From Polynucleobacter sp. TUM22923 (lineage in GTDB: Bacteria; Pseudomonadota; Gammaproteobacteria; Burkholderiales; Burkholderiaceae), in the NCBI RefSeq assembly GCF_030295705.1, contig NZ_AP027274.1:310001-374000 (forward strand): a stretch of DNA of 64,000 bases, in the 5' to 3' direction. This document shows positions 18,184 through 27,816 of this stretch, piece after piece (position 1 is the stretch's first letter; every line of letters starts with the position of its first letter). The translations under genes and the position numbers were made by a program. The notes under the pieces were generated by a model. That model saw nothing but the letters and a program-made list of their open reading frames with translations, searched no databases and had not been told where the DNA came from.

Positions 18184-19152
18184 CTATAAAAGCTGTTTAG
18201 CAATCCAAGTGTATAGCGGAATACCAATCATGATATTGAACGGAAAAGTTAACCCTAAAGACATGCCCATATATAAGGCTGGGTTGACTTCAGGCAGAGC
18301 ATGCCGTAACACTGCAGGGACCGCAATATAAGAAGCGCTAGAGGCGAGCACCATGAGTAGAACGGTATCTCCGAGTGGTAAGCCTAACAACCTACAGAAT
18401 ACGAGAGCTAAGAGCGCATGAGCGAGAGGTGAGCCTATGGCATATAGCAAAGTAATCGGTGGCTTTCCTTTGAGACCGCTGAAATTTCTGGCTGCCATCA
18501 GCCCCATGTCTAATAGGAAAAAAGCGAGCATTCCCTTAAATAGATCAATCGAAAATGGGGCCATCAGCTTTTGACCGGCGTCGCCACTCATCAGGCCTAC
18601 TATCATTGATCCCAGAAGTAGTAGCTGTGCGCCATCAGTAAATGACTCATGTAATACCTTAGATAATCCAGTGGCTGGCTGTTGGGTACTTTGACTGGAT
18701 GGGTGGGCAGCTCTGGCTTTGTTAGCCATGATGATGGCGAAGATAATTGCTGGAGACTCCATAAGCGCCATCGCAGCAGCCATGTGGCCACCATAGGCAA
18801 GATTTAAGTGATCTAAATATTGGGTGGCAGTAATAAATGTGACGGCACTGACGGATCCATAGGTAGCGGCAATCGCAGCTGAATCAAAAGCATTTAATTT
18901 TTTTCGTAGAATCCAATAACCAATTATCGGAATCACTATCGCTAACAGTATGGCCAAGCCTAATGAGAGTCCGATTTCCGTAGTGAAGCCCGATTTGTGG
19001 AGGGCAAATCCACCCTTTAAACCCAGGGCCATTAATAGATAGAGCGATAAAAATCGGGAAATAGGTTGTGGAATTTCTAGATTGGATTTGACGGTGCCTG
19101 CAAAGACGCCAAAGATGAAAAATAAAATTGCGGGATCGAGAAAATTAGTCAT
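18184..19152 (-). CDS. SbtA-like sodium-dependent bicarbonate transporter
   Basis: 322 residues with about ten membrane segments in two inverted groups, as in the SbtA family (former DUF897). Typical segments are FLDPAILFFIFGVFAG at the N-terminus, LMALGLKGGFALHKSG, and MALMESPAIIFAI with the conserved Glu-Ser-Pro. Cyanobacterial SbtA imports bicarbonate with sodium; heterotrophic members probably feed carboxylases. No SbtB-type P-II partner is adjacent. The gene is followed (upstream on the minus strand) by an NhaR-like regulator gene with 23 bases between, so they are likely one operon with the regulator first. Confidence 0.86.
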   Translation of the reverse strand: MTNFLDPAILFFIFGVFAGTVKSNLEIPQPISRFLSLYLLMALGLKGGFALHKSGFTTEIGLSLGLAILLAIVIPIIGYWILRKKLNAFDSAAIAATYGSVSAVTFITATQYLDHLNLAYGGHMAAAMALMESPAIIFAIIMANKARAAHPSSQSTQQPATGLSKVLHESFTDGAQLLLLGSMIVGLMSGDAGQKLMAPFSIDLFKGMLAFFLLDMGLMAARNFSGLKGKPPITLLYAIGSPLAHALLALVFCRLLGLPLGDTVLLMVLASSASYIAVPAVLRHALPEVNPALYMGMSLGLTFPFNIMIGIPLYTWIAKQLL

Positions 19153-19175
19153 GTTTCTATTTTAACTGGTGAGTA

Positions 19176-20063
19176 TCAGAGTGACGATCTTTTGATGATG
19201 GCTTCTACGAGTGGGTTGGCAATTTTTTTCTCAGATCTAATGGCGTAGAAATATTCATAAATATCGCTGCAGTGGCCTAGTGCTTCAATGTGATAAGTTT
19301 CCCTCAATTCTTTTTGCACTAGATTAACTGCAGGAAAAACACCCATACCACTAGCGGCAAAGGTTTTTAGTAGAGCGCTATCTTCAAATTCGCCCACTAC
19401 ATTCGGGATGATGTTATTTTTGATAAACCATTGGTCGATCAAAAATCGAACCATCGAATGGGATGTGGGAAGCAAAATAGGCAGGTGATTTAAGCAGTCT
19501 GGAAATGTACCCTTTACTGCTTTTGACCATTTTTCAGAACCATACCAAGAGATAGCAGATTTAGTTAGCTCTTCACTGTAAACATTGAGGTTTTTGTTAT
19601 TGGGCGCAGGGCGATCTGACAAAATAATATCGAGCCGATGTAATGCAAGGTCTGCCAATAAATCATCAAATTCACCCTCATGGACAATGAGGTGAATTTC
19701 CTTCATTTGTAGAATAGGTTCAAGTAATTGACGAGTAATGAGCTTTGGTAAACCATCGGATACCCCAACGGTAATTTTTTGTTTGGGGGCTTTAGCGGCA
19801 TCCCTCACTGCCTCAGGCAGCCTCTCGCCTAGTGAAAAAATCTGATCAGCGATTTCTAAAGCGGCAAAACCGGACTCCGTCAGCGTAATACCCCGCCCTG
19901 CAGGCTTAAATAAAAGGAAACCTAGCGACTTTTCTAGCTCATGAACCTGTGCGCTGATCGTCTGAATGGCCATATCTAGACGCTCAGCAGCCTTGGACAT
20001 ACTGCCTTCCTTGGCCACTACCCAGAAGTAGTACAAGTGTCGATAGTTATAGGGCATGGTCAT
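19176..20063 (-). CDS. LysR-family regulator, NhaR-like
   Basis: 295 residues. The N-terminal winged HTH reads YRHLYYFWVVAKEGSMSKAAERLDMAIQTISAQVHELEKSLG, characteristic of NhaR rather than generic LysR proteins. The rest is the periplasmic-binding-protein-like effector domain. NhaR senses sodium in E. coli and activates the NhaA antiporter. Here it precedes an SbtA-like sodium/bicarbonate symporter in the same direction and is divergent from a TerC-UspA gene, so one or both are plausible targets. The 123-base intergenic region would hold its operator; no clear palindrome was fixed by eye. A second ATG two codons on (MPYNYRH) is possible. Confidence 0.87.
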   Translation of the reverse strand: MTMPYNYRHLYYFWVVAKEGSMSKAAERLDMAIQTISAQVHELEKSLGFLLFKPAGRGITLTESGFAALEIADQIFSLGERLPEAVRDAAKAPKQKITVGVSDGLPKLITRQLLEPILQMKEIHLIVHEGEFDDLLADLALHRLDIILSDRPAPNNKNLNVYSEELTKSAISWYGSEKWSKAVKGTFPDCLNHLPILLPTSHSMVRFLIDQWFIKNNIIPNVVGEFEDSALLKTFAASGMGVFPAVNLVQKELRETYHIEALGHCSDIYEYFYAIRSEKKIANPLVEAIIKRSSL

Positions 20064-20186
20064 ATTCAGGTTTTTTCGAAAGTAAGTTCAATATATATCT
20101 TCTTTTTACTAAGCTCAATAAATCTTAAATTAACCCCATCAGCGCTCATGGTATTCATGAGTCAAATATAAATTAAGGAAACTCAA

Positions 20187-21455
20187 TTGGAACTCTTTAG
20201 CCCAGAATTTTTTTCGGCCTTAATGGCGATTGTGATGATCGATTTAGTGTTGGCGGGAGATAACGCCATCGTCATTGCAATGGCCGCTAAAAATCTCCCC
20301 GCGCATTTGCAGAAAAAGGCAATCGTTTGGGGTGCGGTAGGGGCAATTGTGGTGAGAAGCATCATGACGCTACTAGTCGTGTATCTACTGCAAATCCCTG
20401 GATTAATGCTAGTTGGCGGTTTACTCTTATTGTGGATTGCCTATAGATTGCTTAACCCTGCAGCAGATGATGGAAAGGGACATGGCGCCGCTTCCACTAC
20501 ATTCTGGGGCGCAATGAAAACGATTGTGATCGCAGATGCGGTGATGGGTTTAGACAATGTCCTGGCAGTCGCTGGCGCATCTAATGGAAGTTACGTACTC
20601 GTTGTATTAGGCCTACTGATCAGTATTCCGATTGTGATTTGGGGATCAACCCAAATTTTGAAACTGGTGGAGCGTTACCCATCGGTCACCTATATAGGCG
20701 CTGGTGTTCTGGCATTTACCGCGGCAAAGATGGTTATTTCAGAGCCAATAACACAGGAATTTCTGCAGTCTTATAGCGCTGCATGGGAATACGTAATACA
20801 AGTTGTTGTAGTGCTGGGAGTTTTAGGTGGTGGTTTTATAAGAAGCAGGCTGGCCCTGGAGGATGTCATTGCCTCCTCGGTAGTAAACCCAGAATCTGCT
20901 GAGGATATATCGACATTGCAGTCTTCTCAATTGAAAGGAAATACCATGAATTCCATTCTGATTCCAGTTGATGGTTCTAAGAATTCTGATTTAGCAGTTA
21001 AGCATGCAGTACGAGCATATGGGCACAATCCCCAAACGCATATTCATCTGTGTAATGTGCAGCCAAGCTTGCATACGCACATCCGTAAATTCTTGAGTAA
21101 ACGCTCTGTTCAAGATTGGCAAGCTGATTGTGCGCTCAAAGCTACAGAGTCTGCATCACACTATCTCGAAACAGCGGGTGTTGCATTTTCTTCTAGTTAT
21201 GTTTGTGGAGATAAGGGCACTGGTTTACGTGATGAGGCGCAGCGACTTCAATGCAATCGGATCGTGGTTGGGACTTCTAAAAAGCATTCAGTAAATAGGC
21301 TCTTTGAAAACTCTACAACTGCTAAGTTGCTGGAAATCAGTGATGTTCCAGTAGAGGTGGTTACTGGTAGCGCCTTGCATCCATTAGAGCGCTGGGGAAT
21401 TCCTGCCTTAGGCGCTGGCGCTGCCACTGCGTTGATGGCAATTGTTATTGATTAA
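20187..21455 (+). CDS. TerC family membrane protein fused to a universal stress (UspA) domain
   Basis: 422 residues from a TTG start at 20187 with AAGGAA 8 bases upstream. Residues 1-230 are a TerC/YjbE-type integral membrane domain with the conserved acidic motif VMIDLVLAGDNAIVIAMAA and, in the second half, ADAVMGLDNVLAVAG; such proteins export manganese or act in tellurite/metal stress. After a linker (LEDVIASSVVNPESAEDIS) residues about 254-395 are a UspA fold (SILIPVDGSKNSDLAVKHA; VGTSKKHSVNRLFENST as ATP loop). A final hydrophobic helix closes the protein. An internal ATG at 20946 has a good ribosome binding site (AAAGGAA), so a separate UspA product may also be made. A terminator follows. 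Confidence 0.87.
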   Translation: MELFSPEFFSALMAIVMIDLVLAGDNAIVIAMAAKNLPAHLQKKAIVWGAVGAIVVRSIMTLLVVYLLQIPGLMLVGGLLLLWIAYRLLNPAADDGKGHGAASTTFWGAMKTIVIADAVMGLDNVLAVAGASNGSYVLVVLGLLISIPIVIWGSTQILKLVERYPSVTYIGAGVLAFTAAKMVISEPITQEFLQSYSAAWEYVIQVVVVLGVLGGGFIRSRLALEDVIASSVVNPESAEDISTLQSSQLKGNTMNSILIPVDGSKNSDLAVKHAVRAYGHNPQTHIHLCNVQPSLHTHIRKFLSKRSVQDWQADCALKATESASHYLETAGVAFSSSYVCGDKGTGLRDEAQRLQCNRIVVGTSKKHSVNRLFENSTTAKLLEISDVPVEVVTGSALHPLERWGIPALGAGAATALMAIVID

Positions 21456-21478
21456 CTTTATCCTGCTGTTCTCTCTTT

Positions 21479-21504
21479 GGCCCTCTTAGTGAGGGCCTTT
21501 TTTT
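21479..21504 (+). terminator. Rho-independent terminator of the TerC-UspA gene
   Basis: Stem GGCCCTC/GAGGGCC (21479-21485 with 21491-21497), loop TTAGT, followed by seven T. It lies 24 bases past the stop codon. Confidence 0.92.
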
Positions 21505-21610
21505 ATTTTAAGTATCAGTAAAAACCAGAAATATAATCAATTAAATTCACCTTTATTAGGAATATAAAAAACCATATAGTTCAATACATGATCAAAGTTA
21601 AAGGGGTGAC

Positions 21611-21943
21611 ATGAATGTAGTTTTAGAGGCAGGGGGTGTTGTCGAGCCTGAATTCACAGTATTCATTCAGAACCGGGTGCGGTTCTCTCTGAGGAAATTA
21701 TTTTGGTTGGTGCATAAAATTAAAGTGAAATATTCAATTGAGGTGCACTCTAGGACTGCCTGCAATCAAATTTGTTCAATAGAGATACAAACTTTTAATT
21801 GCCGTCCTATCGAGGTGAGTATTACTGCGAGAGATCAACGCACCGCACTCGAAATGGGCTTAAAGAAAATACATAAGTTATTACAAAAAACATTTCATCA
21901 GAGCCAGCAGTATGGACGTATTTCTAGGCGGATACTTCGTTAA
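21611..21943 (+). CDS. HPF/RaiA-like ribosome-associated protein (tentative)
   Basis: 110 residues, basic. A beta-beta-alpha pattern and the C-terminal segment VSITARDQRTALEMGLKKIHKLLQKTF resemble the short hibernation-promoting-factor fold, where the last helix packs beside the sheet. The N-terminal FVQNRVRFSLRK-type strand (FIQNRVRFSLRKLFW) also fits. Such proteins bind the ribosomal decoding centre and silence ribosomes under stress. It stands alone between the TerC-UspA and efflux operons, with GGGGTGAC before the ATG. Assignment is from pattern only. Confidence 0.6.
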   Translation: MNVVLEAGGVVEPEFTVFIQNRVRFSLRKLFWLVHKIKVKYSIEVHSRTACNQICSIEIQTFNCRPIEVSITARDQRTALEMGLKKIHKLLQKTFHQSQQYGRISRRILR

Positions 21944-22108
21944 CTGTGTAGCACCTAAAATAAAGTGAGCTGATGAATTTATTGCCTTATTTTCAGACTT
22001 TTGCGTTCAAAACTGTGCCAGTGCTCCATATTAGAGGCATTTACCCCGCCTTAACTAGATGAAGGGCTTGATAATGGAGGATTGTGTTTGTATTTAAGAA
22101 TATTTACT

Positions 22109-23374
22109 ATGAGTCGATCTAAGACCCTTTTATTTGTTGCGACCTGCCTTTGGTTTGCGGGTAGCGTTTTTGCGCAAGGGCAAAAGCCACTGACCGTCAA
22201 TGAACTGATTTCAATTGCGATTAACTCCAGTCCGCAGGTATTGGCGGCCCGAGATCAATCTCAAGCGATTAAGGGCCAGCTTTCAACGGCTCGCGCCATT
22301 CCAAATCCTGATTTTGAGGTTAACACTGGTCAACAGCGATCAGCATCTGGTCCCTTAACAACCGGCAATGTGTCATCTTGGTCGGTAACGCAACCATTAG
22401 ATATGCCTTACACGCGCTTTCCTAGAGTTAATGCTGCTGAGGCTAACGTTCGTGCGGCAGAAGCGGGTCGCATTGCTTTTGAGATTGAAATTATTTCCAA
22501 GGTGCAACAGCGTTTCTATGAGGTGATGCGGCGTGATGCTGAATTAAGCGCGGCAGAGGCGGACTTAGATCTGACAAAGCAAATTCGTGATCGTATGCAG
22601 GTCCGCTATGACGTTGGTGAAACTGCACGCTTTGAGCTGATCAGAGCTCAAACAGAATTTTTAAATGCGCAGATTAATGCCGAATCAAGCAAACTGCGGG
22701 TAATGCAGGCAAAAAGTATGTTGAGGCAGACAGTGGGGCATGGCTTGCCTGCGGACTATTCGGTGGTGACGCAATCTATTCAGATGGAGGCACTCCCCCC
22801 TTTGGCCACATTAATACAAGAGCTGCAAACTCAGAGCCCAGAATTAAAGCGAGCCAAAGCTGAAGTCGAGTCTACTGAATCTAGACTGAGTTTTGAGCAA
22901 AACTCACGACTACCTCGAATTTCTTTAAAGGCTCAGCAATATAACGATCCGAATTTTACGGATCGACAGTATGGCTTGGTGTTTAGTATTCCCATTTGGG
23001 ATTTTAAGGGCGGGCAAATTGCTGAGGCACAGGCAAATGCTTCAAAGGCTAAAAATCTCCTGAATGCGCAAAGTCAAAATTTAGAGCAGCAAATGGAAAC
23101 AGCTTACCAGTTGTACCAAATGACAAGTTATCAAGTCAAAATATTGGATCAAGAAGTAGTGCAGCTAGCCTCCAGTGCCAGAAGAATTGCTGAGGTGTCC
23201 TATCGATATGGTGAGCGCGGTATGTTGGAGTACTTAGATGCGCAAAGAACCTTTAGGTTGGCGCGAAATGATTTGATTAGAGCCCGTTTTGATCTAGCCT
23301 CAGTATTAACAGAAATAGAGCGTTTAAGGGCAACGCCAGAGCTAATTGCAAAGATAGAAAGTGTAAGGCAATGA
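22109..23374 (+). CDS. TolC-family outer-membrane efflux protein (CzcC-like)
   Basis: 421 residues from the ATG at 22109. A Sec signal peptide (RSKTLLFVATCLWFAGSVFAQG) precedes two OEP repeats with long coiled-coil helices, e.g. AEADLDLTKQIRDRMQVRYDVGETARFELIRAQTEF and YRYGERGMLEYLDAQRTFR, the hallmark of the two TolC half-barrels. It is the outer-membrane duct of a tripartite RND metal efflux pump. Its stop overlaps the adaptor start by four bases (ATGA), and the pump gene follows, giving a czcCBA order. Confidence 0.9.
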   Translation: MSRSKTLLFVATCLWFAGSVFAQGQKPLTVNELISIAINSSPQVLAARDQSQAIKGQLSTARAIPNPDFEVNTGQQRSASGPLTTGNVSSWSVTQPLDMPYTRFPRVNAAEANVRAAEAGRIAFEIEIISKVQQRFYEVMRRDAELSAAEADLDLTKQIRDRMQVRYDVGETARFELIRAQTEFLNAQINAESSKLRVMQAKSMLRQTVGHGLPADYSVVTQSIQMEALPPLATLIQELQTQSPELKRAKAEVESTESRLSFEQNSRLPRISLKAQQYNDPNFTDRQYGLVFSIPIWDFKGGQIAEAQANASKAKNLLNAQSQNLEQQMETAYQLYQMTSYQVKILDQEVVQLASSARRIAEVSYRYGERGMLEYLDAQRTFRLARNDLIRARFDLASVLTEIERLRATPELIAKIESVRQ

Positions 23375-24717
23375 AGAAAAAATTCATTTTAGGAATGAAC
23401 GTCATTCAAAGTTGGTATGTTCAATATATGAGTATCGCTAAGGTATACACAAGAAAATGGGCTACCGACGTTATCGGCGCCCAAAATAATATGTACACCC
23501 TGACGCATGATTGGTTTACTTCACATGTACCAAGCATTGCAAAACAGTATGACAAAGCACCTCAGTGGACTCAAAAGGGTTTGTTTTACCTGCCATGGTT
23601 TTGCTTATTTTTAATCATCCTTAATTACTTCAATGTTTTTGACCGCAAGCCTTCGGTTAAATTAGTACAAGATCCCAATATCGTGATTCTAAATAAAGAT
23701 TTACGAAGCATGATTACGGATGGCCGAGTCTATAGCGGTTCCTTTGTAGAGGAACTACGAGCTTCAGGCCGCATAGACTTTAATGAACTTTTTCTTTCTC
23801 GAATTGGGGCGAATGTCACAGGCCGTGTTTCAGATATTTTGGCTATTCCAGGGCAGGCGGTCAAGCAGGGTGACATTTTGGCCAAGATTACTTCTACTGA
23901 ATTAACTCAGTCCCAGTTATCGTATTTAAAAGCGAAGAGTGCAAGTCAGCTTGCTGATCAAGCGGCTAATCGTGCCAGAATTTTGTACAAAGAAGATGTT
24001 ATTGCCTTGGCCGAATTGCAGAGGCGTGAAGCTGAGGCCAATAGTGCGAAGGCGGAATATCGGGCAACCAACGACCAATTGCGAGTGCAGGGCATGGATC
24101 AGCGTAGTATTGACCGCCTTGCAAAATCAGGTGTCATTGAGTCTATCAATAATGTCATCGCAACCATACCCGGTCAAATTGTTGAGCGAAAAATTAATAA
24201 GGGGCAGGTCGTACAGCCTGCAGACGCACTCTTTACGGTTGCTGATCTCACTACATTGTGGGCTATTGCAGAAATTCCTGAGAGTAATGCCTATTTGATT
24301 CGTAAAGGTCAAAAAGTGACCTTGATTATTCCTGCCTTACGCAATACTGAAGTCGAAGGAGTAGTCGCGCACGTTGACTCTATTGTGAATCCTCAAACAC
24401 GAACCGTCATTGTCAGAATGGAGATCTCTAATAAAGAAGGTCATATAAAGCCTGGTATGTTGGCAACGATGTTGATTGAAAGTCAGCCGATAGAAAGGCT
24501 GTTAGTACCGGTAAGCGCAGTCATCCGTGAAGATAATCATGATCATGTTTTTATTCGCGAAGATGACAACACCTATCGCATGGTAGCAGTGAAGTTGGGC
24601 CCAGAGGGTAAAGGCTATCGACCAGTACTTTCCGGTGTGAAAGAAGGTCAAGATATTGCCGTTAACGGCGCATATCATCTAAACACTGAGCGTAAGCGAC
24701 AGCTTAATGGTGGATAA
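23371..24717 (+). CDS. RND efflux periplasmic adaptor (CzcB-like) with long N-terminal extension
   Basis: 448 residues. The membrane-fusion-protein core starts near residue 110: a barrel-sandwich lipoyl motif GRVSDILAIPGQAVKQGDILAKI, a helical hairpin (about 170-215), the second lipoyl half IPGQIVERKINKGQVVQPADALFTVAD and a beta-barrel domain (VVAHVDSIVNPQTRTVIVRMEI). Residues 1-95 are unusual: about 70 mostly polar residues before a single membrane segment FYLPWFCLFLIILNYF, so the adaptor is anchored with a sizeable cytoplasmic head instead of a plain signal peptide. No His-rich metal domain of classical CzcB is present. Confidence 0.87.
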   Translation: MKKKFILGMNVIQSWYVQYMSIAKVYTRKWATDVIGAQNNMYTLTHDWFTSHVPSIAKQYDKAPQWTQKGLFYLPWFCLFLIILNYFNVFDRKPSVKLVQDPNIVILNKDLRSMITDGRVYSGSFVEELRASGRIDFNELFLSRIGANVTGRVSDILAIPGQAVKQGDILAKITSTELTQSQLSYLKAKSASQLADQAANRARILYKEDVIALAELQRREAEANSAKAEYRATNDQLRVQGMDQRSIDRLAKSGVIESINNVIATIPGQIVERKINKGQVVQPADALFTVADLTTLWAIAEIPESNAYLIRKGQKVTLIIPALRNTEVEGVVAHVDSIVNPQTRTVIVRMEISNKEGHIKPGMLATMLIESQPIERLLVPVSAVIREDNHDHVFIREDDNTYRMVAVKLGPEGKGYRPVLSGVKEGQDIAVNGAYHLNTERKRQLNGG

Positions 24718-24720
24718 ATC

Positions 24721-27700
24721 ATGATTGAGAAAATTGTCCGTCTCTCGCTGCAGCAGCGCTTACTAGTTGTTATTATTGCGCTCGTCCTATTTATTGCAGG
24801 ACTGTTAGCGACGAAGCGTTTATCAGTAGATGCCTTTCCGGATGTAACAAATGTACAGGTACAGATTGCTTCAGAAGCGCCTGGTCGCTCTCCTGAAGAG
24901 GTTGAGCGCTTTGTTACTGTCCCGATTGAACTGGCCATGACGGGATTGCAGGGCCTAATCGAAATGCGGTCTCTTAATCGCAATAATCTGTCGGTTATCA
25001 CGCTTGTCTTTACAGAAAAAACAGACTTATATTTTGCAAGGCAATTAGTTACTGAGCGTTTAATTGAAGTGGGCTCCAAAATGCCCGTTGGCATTACCCC
25101 GGTTTTGGCACCGCCTTCAACAGGATTGGGTGAGATCTATCAGTACACCTTAGATCACCCTTCGGACGGTACAAGAAAGCTCACGATTGACGAGCTGGAG
25201 GAGCGTCGCACTATTCAAGATTGGGTGGTCAGGCCAATGTTGCGCTCAATCTCTGGTGTGGCAGAGATTAATACTCAGGGTGGATATGCCCGGGAATATC
25301 AGGTGTTGGTTAATCCTGAGCGATTACGTCACTACCAGATCAGCTTGCGTGAAGTATATGAGGCTCTCGCTAGAAATAATGCAAATTCTGGTGGTGGGCA
25401 GCTGCCTTCCTATGCTGAGCGTTACTTAATCCGTGGTGTAGGTTTGATTACAAAGCCTGAGGATATCGAGAAAATTATTCTTAAAGAGGTTAAGGGTACG
25501 CCAATTTATGTAAAAAATATCGCAGAGGTCGTTATTGGCAGTGAAATTCGACAAGGTGCCGCGATTAAGAACGGTTATACCGAAAGCGTTGCCGGAATTA
25601 TTCAAATGATTCGTGGTGGTAACGCTCGTGAAGTAGTCAATCGCATTAAAGCAAAGGTAGCGGAAATTAATGACGGCAAGCAATTGCCTGATGGTTTGCA
25701 GATTGTTCCGTTTTATGACCGAACTGATTTAGTAAATGCAGCGATGTTTAACGTTGCTAAGGTATTGATTGAGGGTGTGATCTTGGTGGTGATCTTGCTC
25801 TTTTTATTCTTAGGAGATGTGCGCTCATCACTAATTGTGGTGGCTACATTAATTTTGACGCCGTTGTTAACTTTTTTAGTCATGAATCGCTACGGCATTT
25901 CTGCAAATCTCATGTCCTTAGGTGGTCTTGCTATTGCCATAGGCATCATGGTCGATGGCTCAGTAGTGGTTGTTGAGAACACCTTTGGTAAATTAGGCGC
26001 TAAACTCAAAACAGGTGAATCGAAGAACCGAATTATTTTAGAAGCAGCAACAGAGGTCGGCAAGCCAGTACTCTTTGGGGTAGGCATTATTATTTTAGTT
26101 TTCATGCCCTTGTTATCGCTTGAGGGTATGGAAGGAAAAATGTTTGCACCGATGGCCATTACGATTGCTATTGCATTAACTATCTCACTAATTCTTTCTT
26201 TTACGCTTTCTCCAGTCTTATGCTCTTATATTCTGAAGGGTGGTAATGAGGATGACACTAAGCTAGTGAGCCGTCTAAGAGCGCCATATGAGCGCTGGTT
26301 GCACTGGAGCCTATCTAATCCTAAGCTAGTAGTTAAGCGTTCGTTTATTGCGCTAGCGGTCAGCATTTTAGGCTTCGTGATGCTAGGTAAAGCTTTTATC
26401 CCAGTGATGCAGGAGGGTTCAATTACGCCAGTCATCATACGAGCTCCCAATATTTCTTTAGATGAGTCAATTCAATTGGAATTTGAAGCGATTAAGCGAA
26501 TCATGACGATACCCGGAGTTGAGATGGCTGTTTCTCGTTTGGGTAAAGGAGAATCACCCGCTGACCCTGGCCAGCCTAATGAGTCTGACCCGATTGTGAC
26601 CTTAAAGCCTATTGGCGATCGCAAGCTTAGCCAAGAAGAGATTGCTCAAGAAATTCGGAGTAAGTTAAAAACAATTCCGGGTATTGAGTTATCGATTTCT
26701 CAACCAATTGCTGCTCGTGTTGATGAGATGGTTTCTGGAGTACGCTCACAAGTCGCCATTAAGATTTTTGGTGATGACATGATCATCTTGCAAAAGCTAG
26801 GCGCTCAAATCAGCCAAATTTTGACTAAGATGAAGGGTAGCAATGACTTGCGTATTGAGCAGGCTACTGGTCAGAACTATCTGAACATCACTATCAAGCG
26901 AGATGCTATTGCCCGCTACGGCATTAATGTAGCTGATGTGAACGAGGTAATCGAAACAGCGATCGGTGGCAAGCAAGCGTCAATAGTGTATGAGGGGGAA
27001 AGACGTTTTCCTTTAGTGCTGCGCTATCCATCCTTTTATCGCGACAAAGTCGACGCGATTGAAAATATCATTTTGCATTCATCCGATGGTGCCCAAGTAT
27101 TGATGCGTGACCTAGCGGATATTGCATTAGTAGACGGCCCCGCACAAATTTCTCGGGAGTCCGGTAAGCGGCGCCTCGTGGTTGGCGTTAACGTAGAGGG
27201 TCGTGATTTGGCTGGTTTTGTAAAAGAAGCACAATCCCAAATCGCTAAAGAACTTGAATTGCCTCAGGGCTATAGCTTGCAGTGGGGTGGTCAGTTTGAA
27301 AATATGGAGCGAGCCATGGCGCGGCTGATGGTAATTATTCCGCTGACGATTTTAGCCATTTACTTTTTATTATTCATGCTATTTAAATCATTAAAGTTAG
27401 CGGGTTTGATTATTTTGGTACTCCCATTCGCATCCATTGGGGGCGTCTTTGGTTTGTTTATTACGGGTGAATACTTGTCTGTACCAGCCGCTGTAGGATT
27501 TATCAATTTGTGGGGAATTGCAGTATTAAATGGGGTGGTATTAATATCCTTTATTAAGCAACTTCGCGATGACGGGTATTCAATGGAAGATGCATTGCTG
27601 CATGGCTGCGGCCATCGATTTAGGCCAGTCATGATGACGGCTTCCGTAGCGATGTTAGCTTTAGTGCCAATGCTCTTTTCTGGCGGTCCTGGCTCTGAGG

Positions 27701-27816
27701 TTACAAGGCCACTTGCAGCGGTTGTGATTGCAGGACTAATCACCTCAACAGCACTCACATTGTTAGTGCTCCCTGTTTTGTATAGATGGTTTGAAGATAA
27801 AGAGGTGGAAGCATGA
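24721..27816 (+). CDS. Heavy-metal RND efflux pump (CzcA/CusA family)
   Basis: 1031 residues, the normal size for HME-RND pumps. Twelve membrane segments (one at the N-terminus, the others in two groups) flank two large periplasmic loops. The proton-relay motif in segment 4 is GGLAIAIGIMVDGSVVVVEN, residues 401-420, with D412 and E419. It drives export of divalent cations from periplasm or cytoplasm by proton antiport. The exact metal (Co, Zn, Cd or Ni) cannot be decided; the motif differs from the CusA type (GAMVDAAIVMIEN), so copper is less likely. It starts 3 bases after the adaptor stop and its stop overlaps the P-II-like gene. Confidence 0.92.
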   Translation: MIEKIVRLSLQQRLLVVIIALVLFIAGLLATKRLSVDAFPDVTNVQVQIASEAPGRSPEEVERFVTVPIELAMTGLQGLIEMRSLNRNNLSVITLVFTEKTDLYFARQLVTERLIEVGSKMPVGITPVLAPPSTGLGEIYQYTLDHPSDGTRKLTIDELEERRTIQDWVVRPMLRSISGVAEINTQGGYAREYQVLVNPERLRHYQISLREVYEALARNNANSGGGQLPSYAERYLIRGVGLITKPEDIEKIILKEVKGTPIYVKNIAEVVIGSEIRQGAAIKNGYTESVAGIIQMIRGGNAREVVNRIKAKVAEINDGKQLPDGLQIVPFYDRTDLVNAAMFNVAKVLIEGVILVVILLFLFLGDVRSSLIVVATLILTPLLTFLVMNRYGISANLMSLGGLAIAIGIMVDGSVVVVENTFGKLGAKLKTGESKNRIILEAATEVGKPVLFGVGIIILVFMPLLSLEGMEGKMFAPMAITIAIALTISLILSFTLSPVLCSYILKGGNEDDTKLVSRLRAPYERWLHWSLSNPKLVVKRSFIALAVSILGFVMLGKAFIPVMQEGSITPVIIRAPNISLDESIQLEFEAIKRIMTIPGVEMAVSRLGKGESPADPGQPNESDPIVTLKPIGDRKLSQEEIAQEIRSKLKTIPGIELSISQPIAARVDEMVSGVRSQVAIKIFGDDMIILQKLGAQISQILTKMKGSNDLRIEQATGQNYLNITIKRDAIARYGINVADVNEVIETAIGGKQASIVYEGERRFPLVLRYPSFYRDKVDAIENIILHSSDGAQVLMRDLADIALVDGPAQISRESGKRRLVVGVNVEGRDLAGFVKEAQSQIAKELELPQGYSLQWGGQFENMERAMARLMVIIPLTILAIYFLLFMLFKSLKLAGLIILVLPFASIGGVFGLFITGEYLSVPAAVGFINLWGIAVLNGVVLISFIKQLRDDGYSMEDALLHGCGHRFRPVMMTASVAMLALVPMLFSGGPGSEVTRPLAAVVIAGLITSTALTLLVLPVLYRWFEDKEVEA

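Noticed and set aside
20064..20186. yybP-ykoY manganese riboswitch before the TerC-UspA gene
   Set aside because: The leader is short and lacks the conserved loop sequences of that riboswitch.
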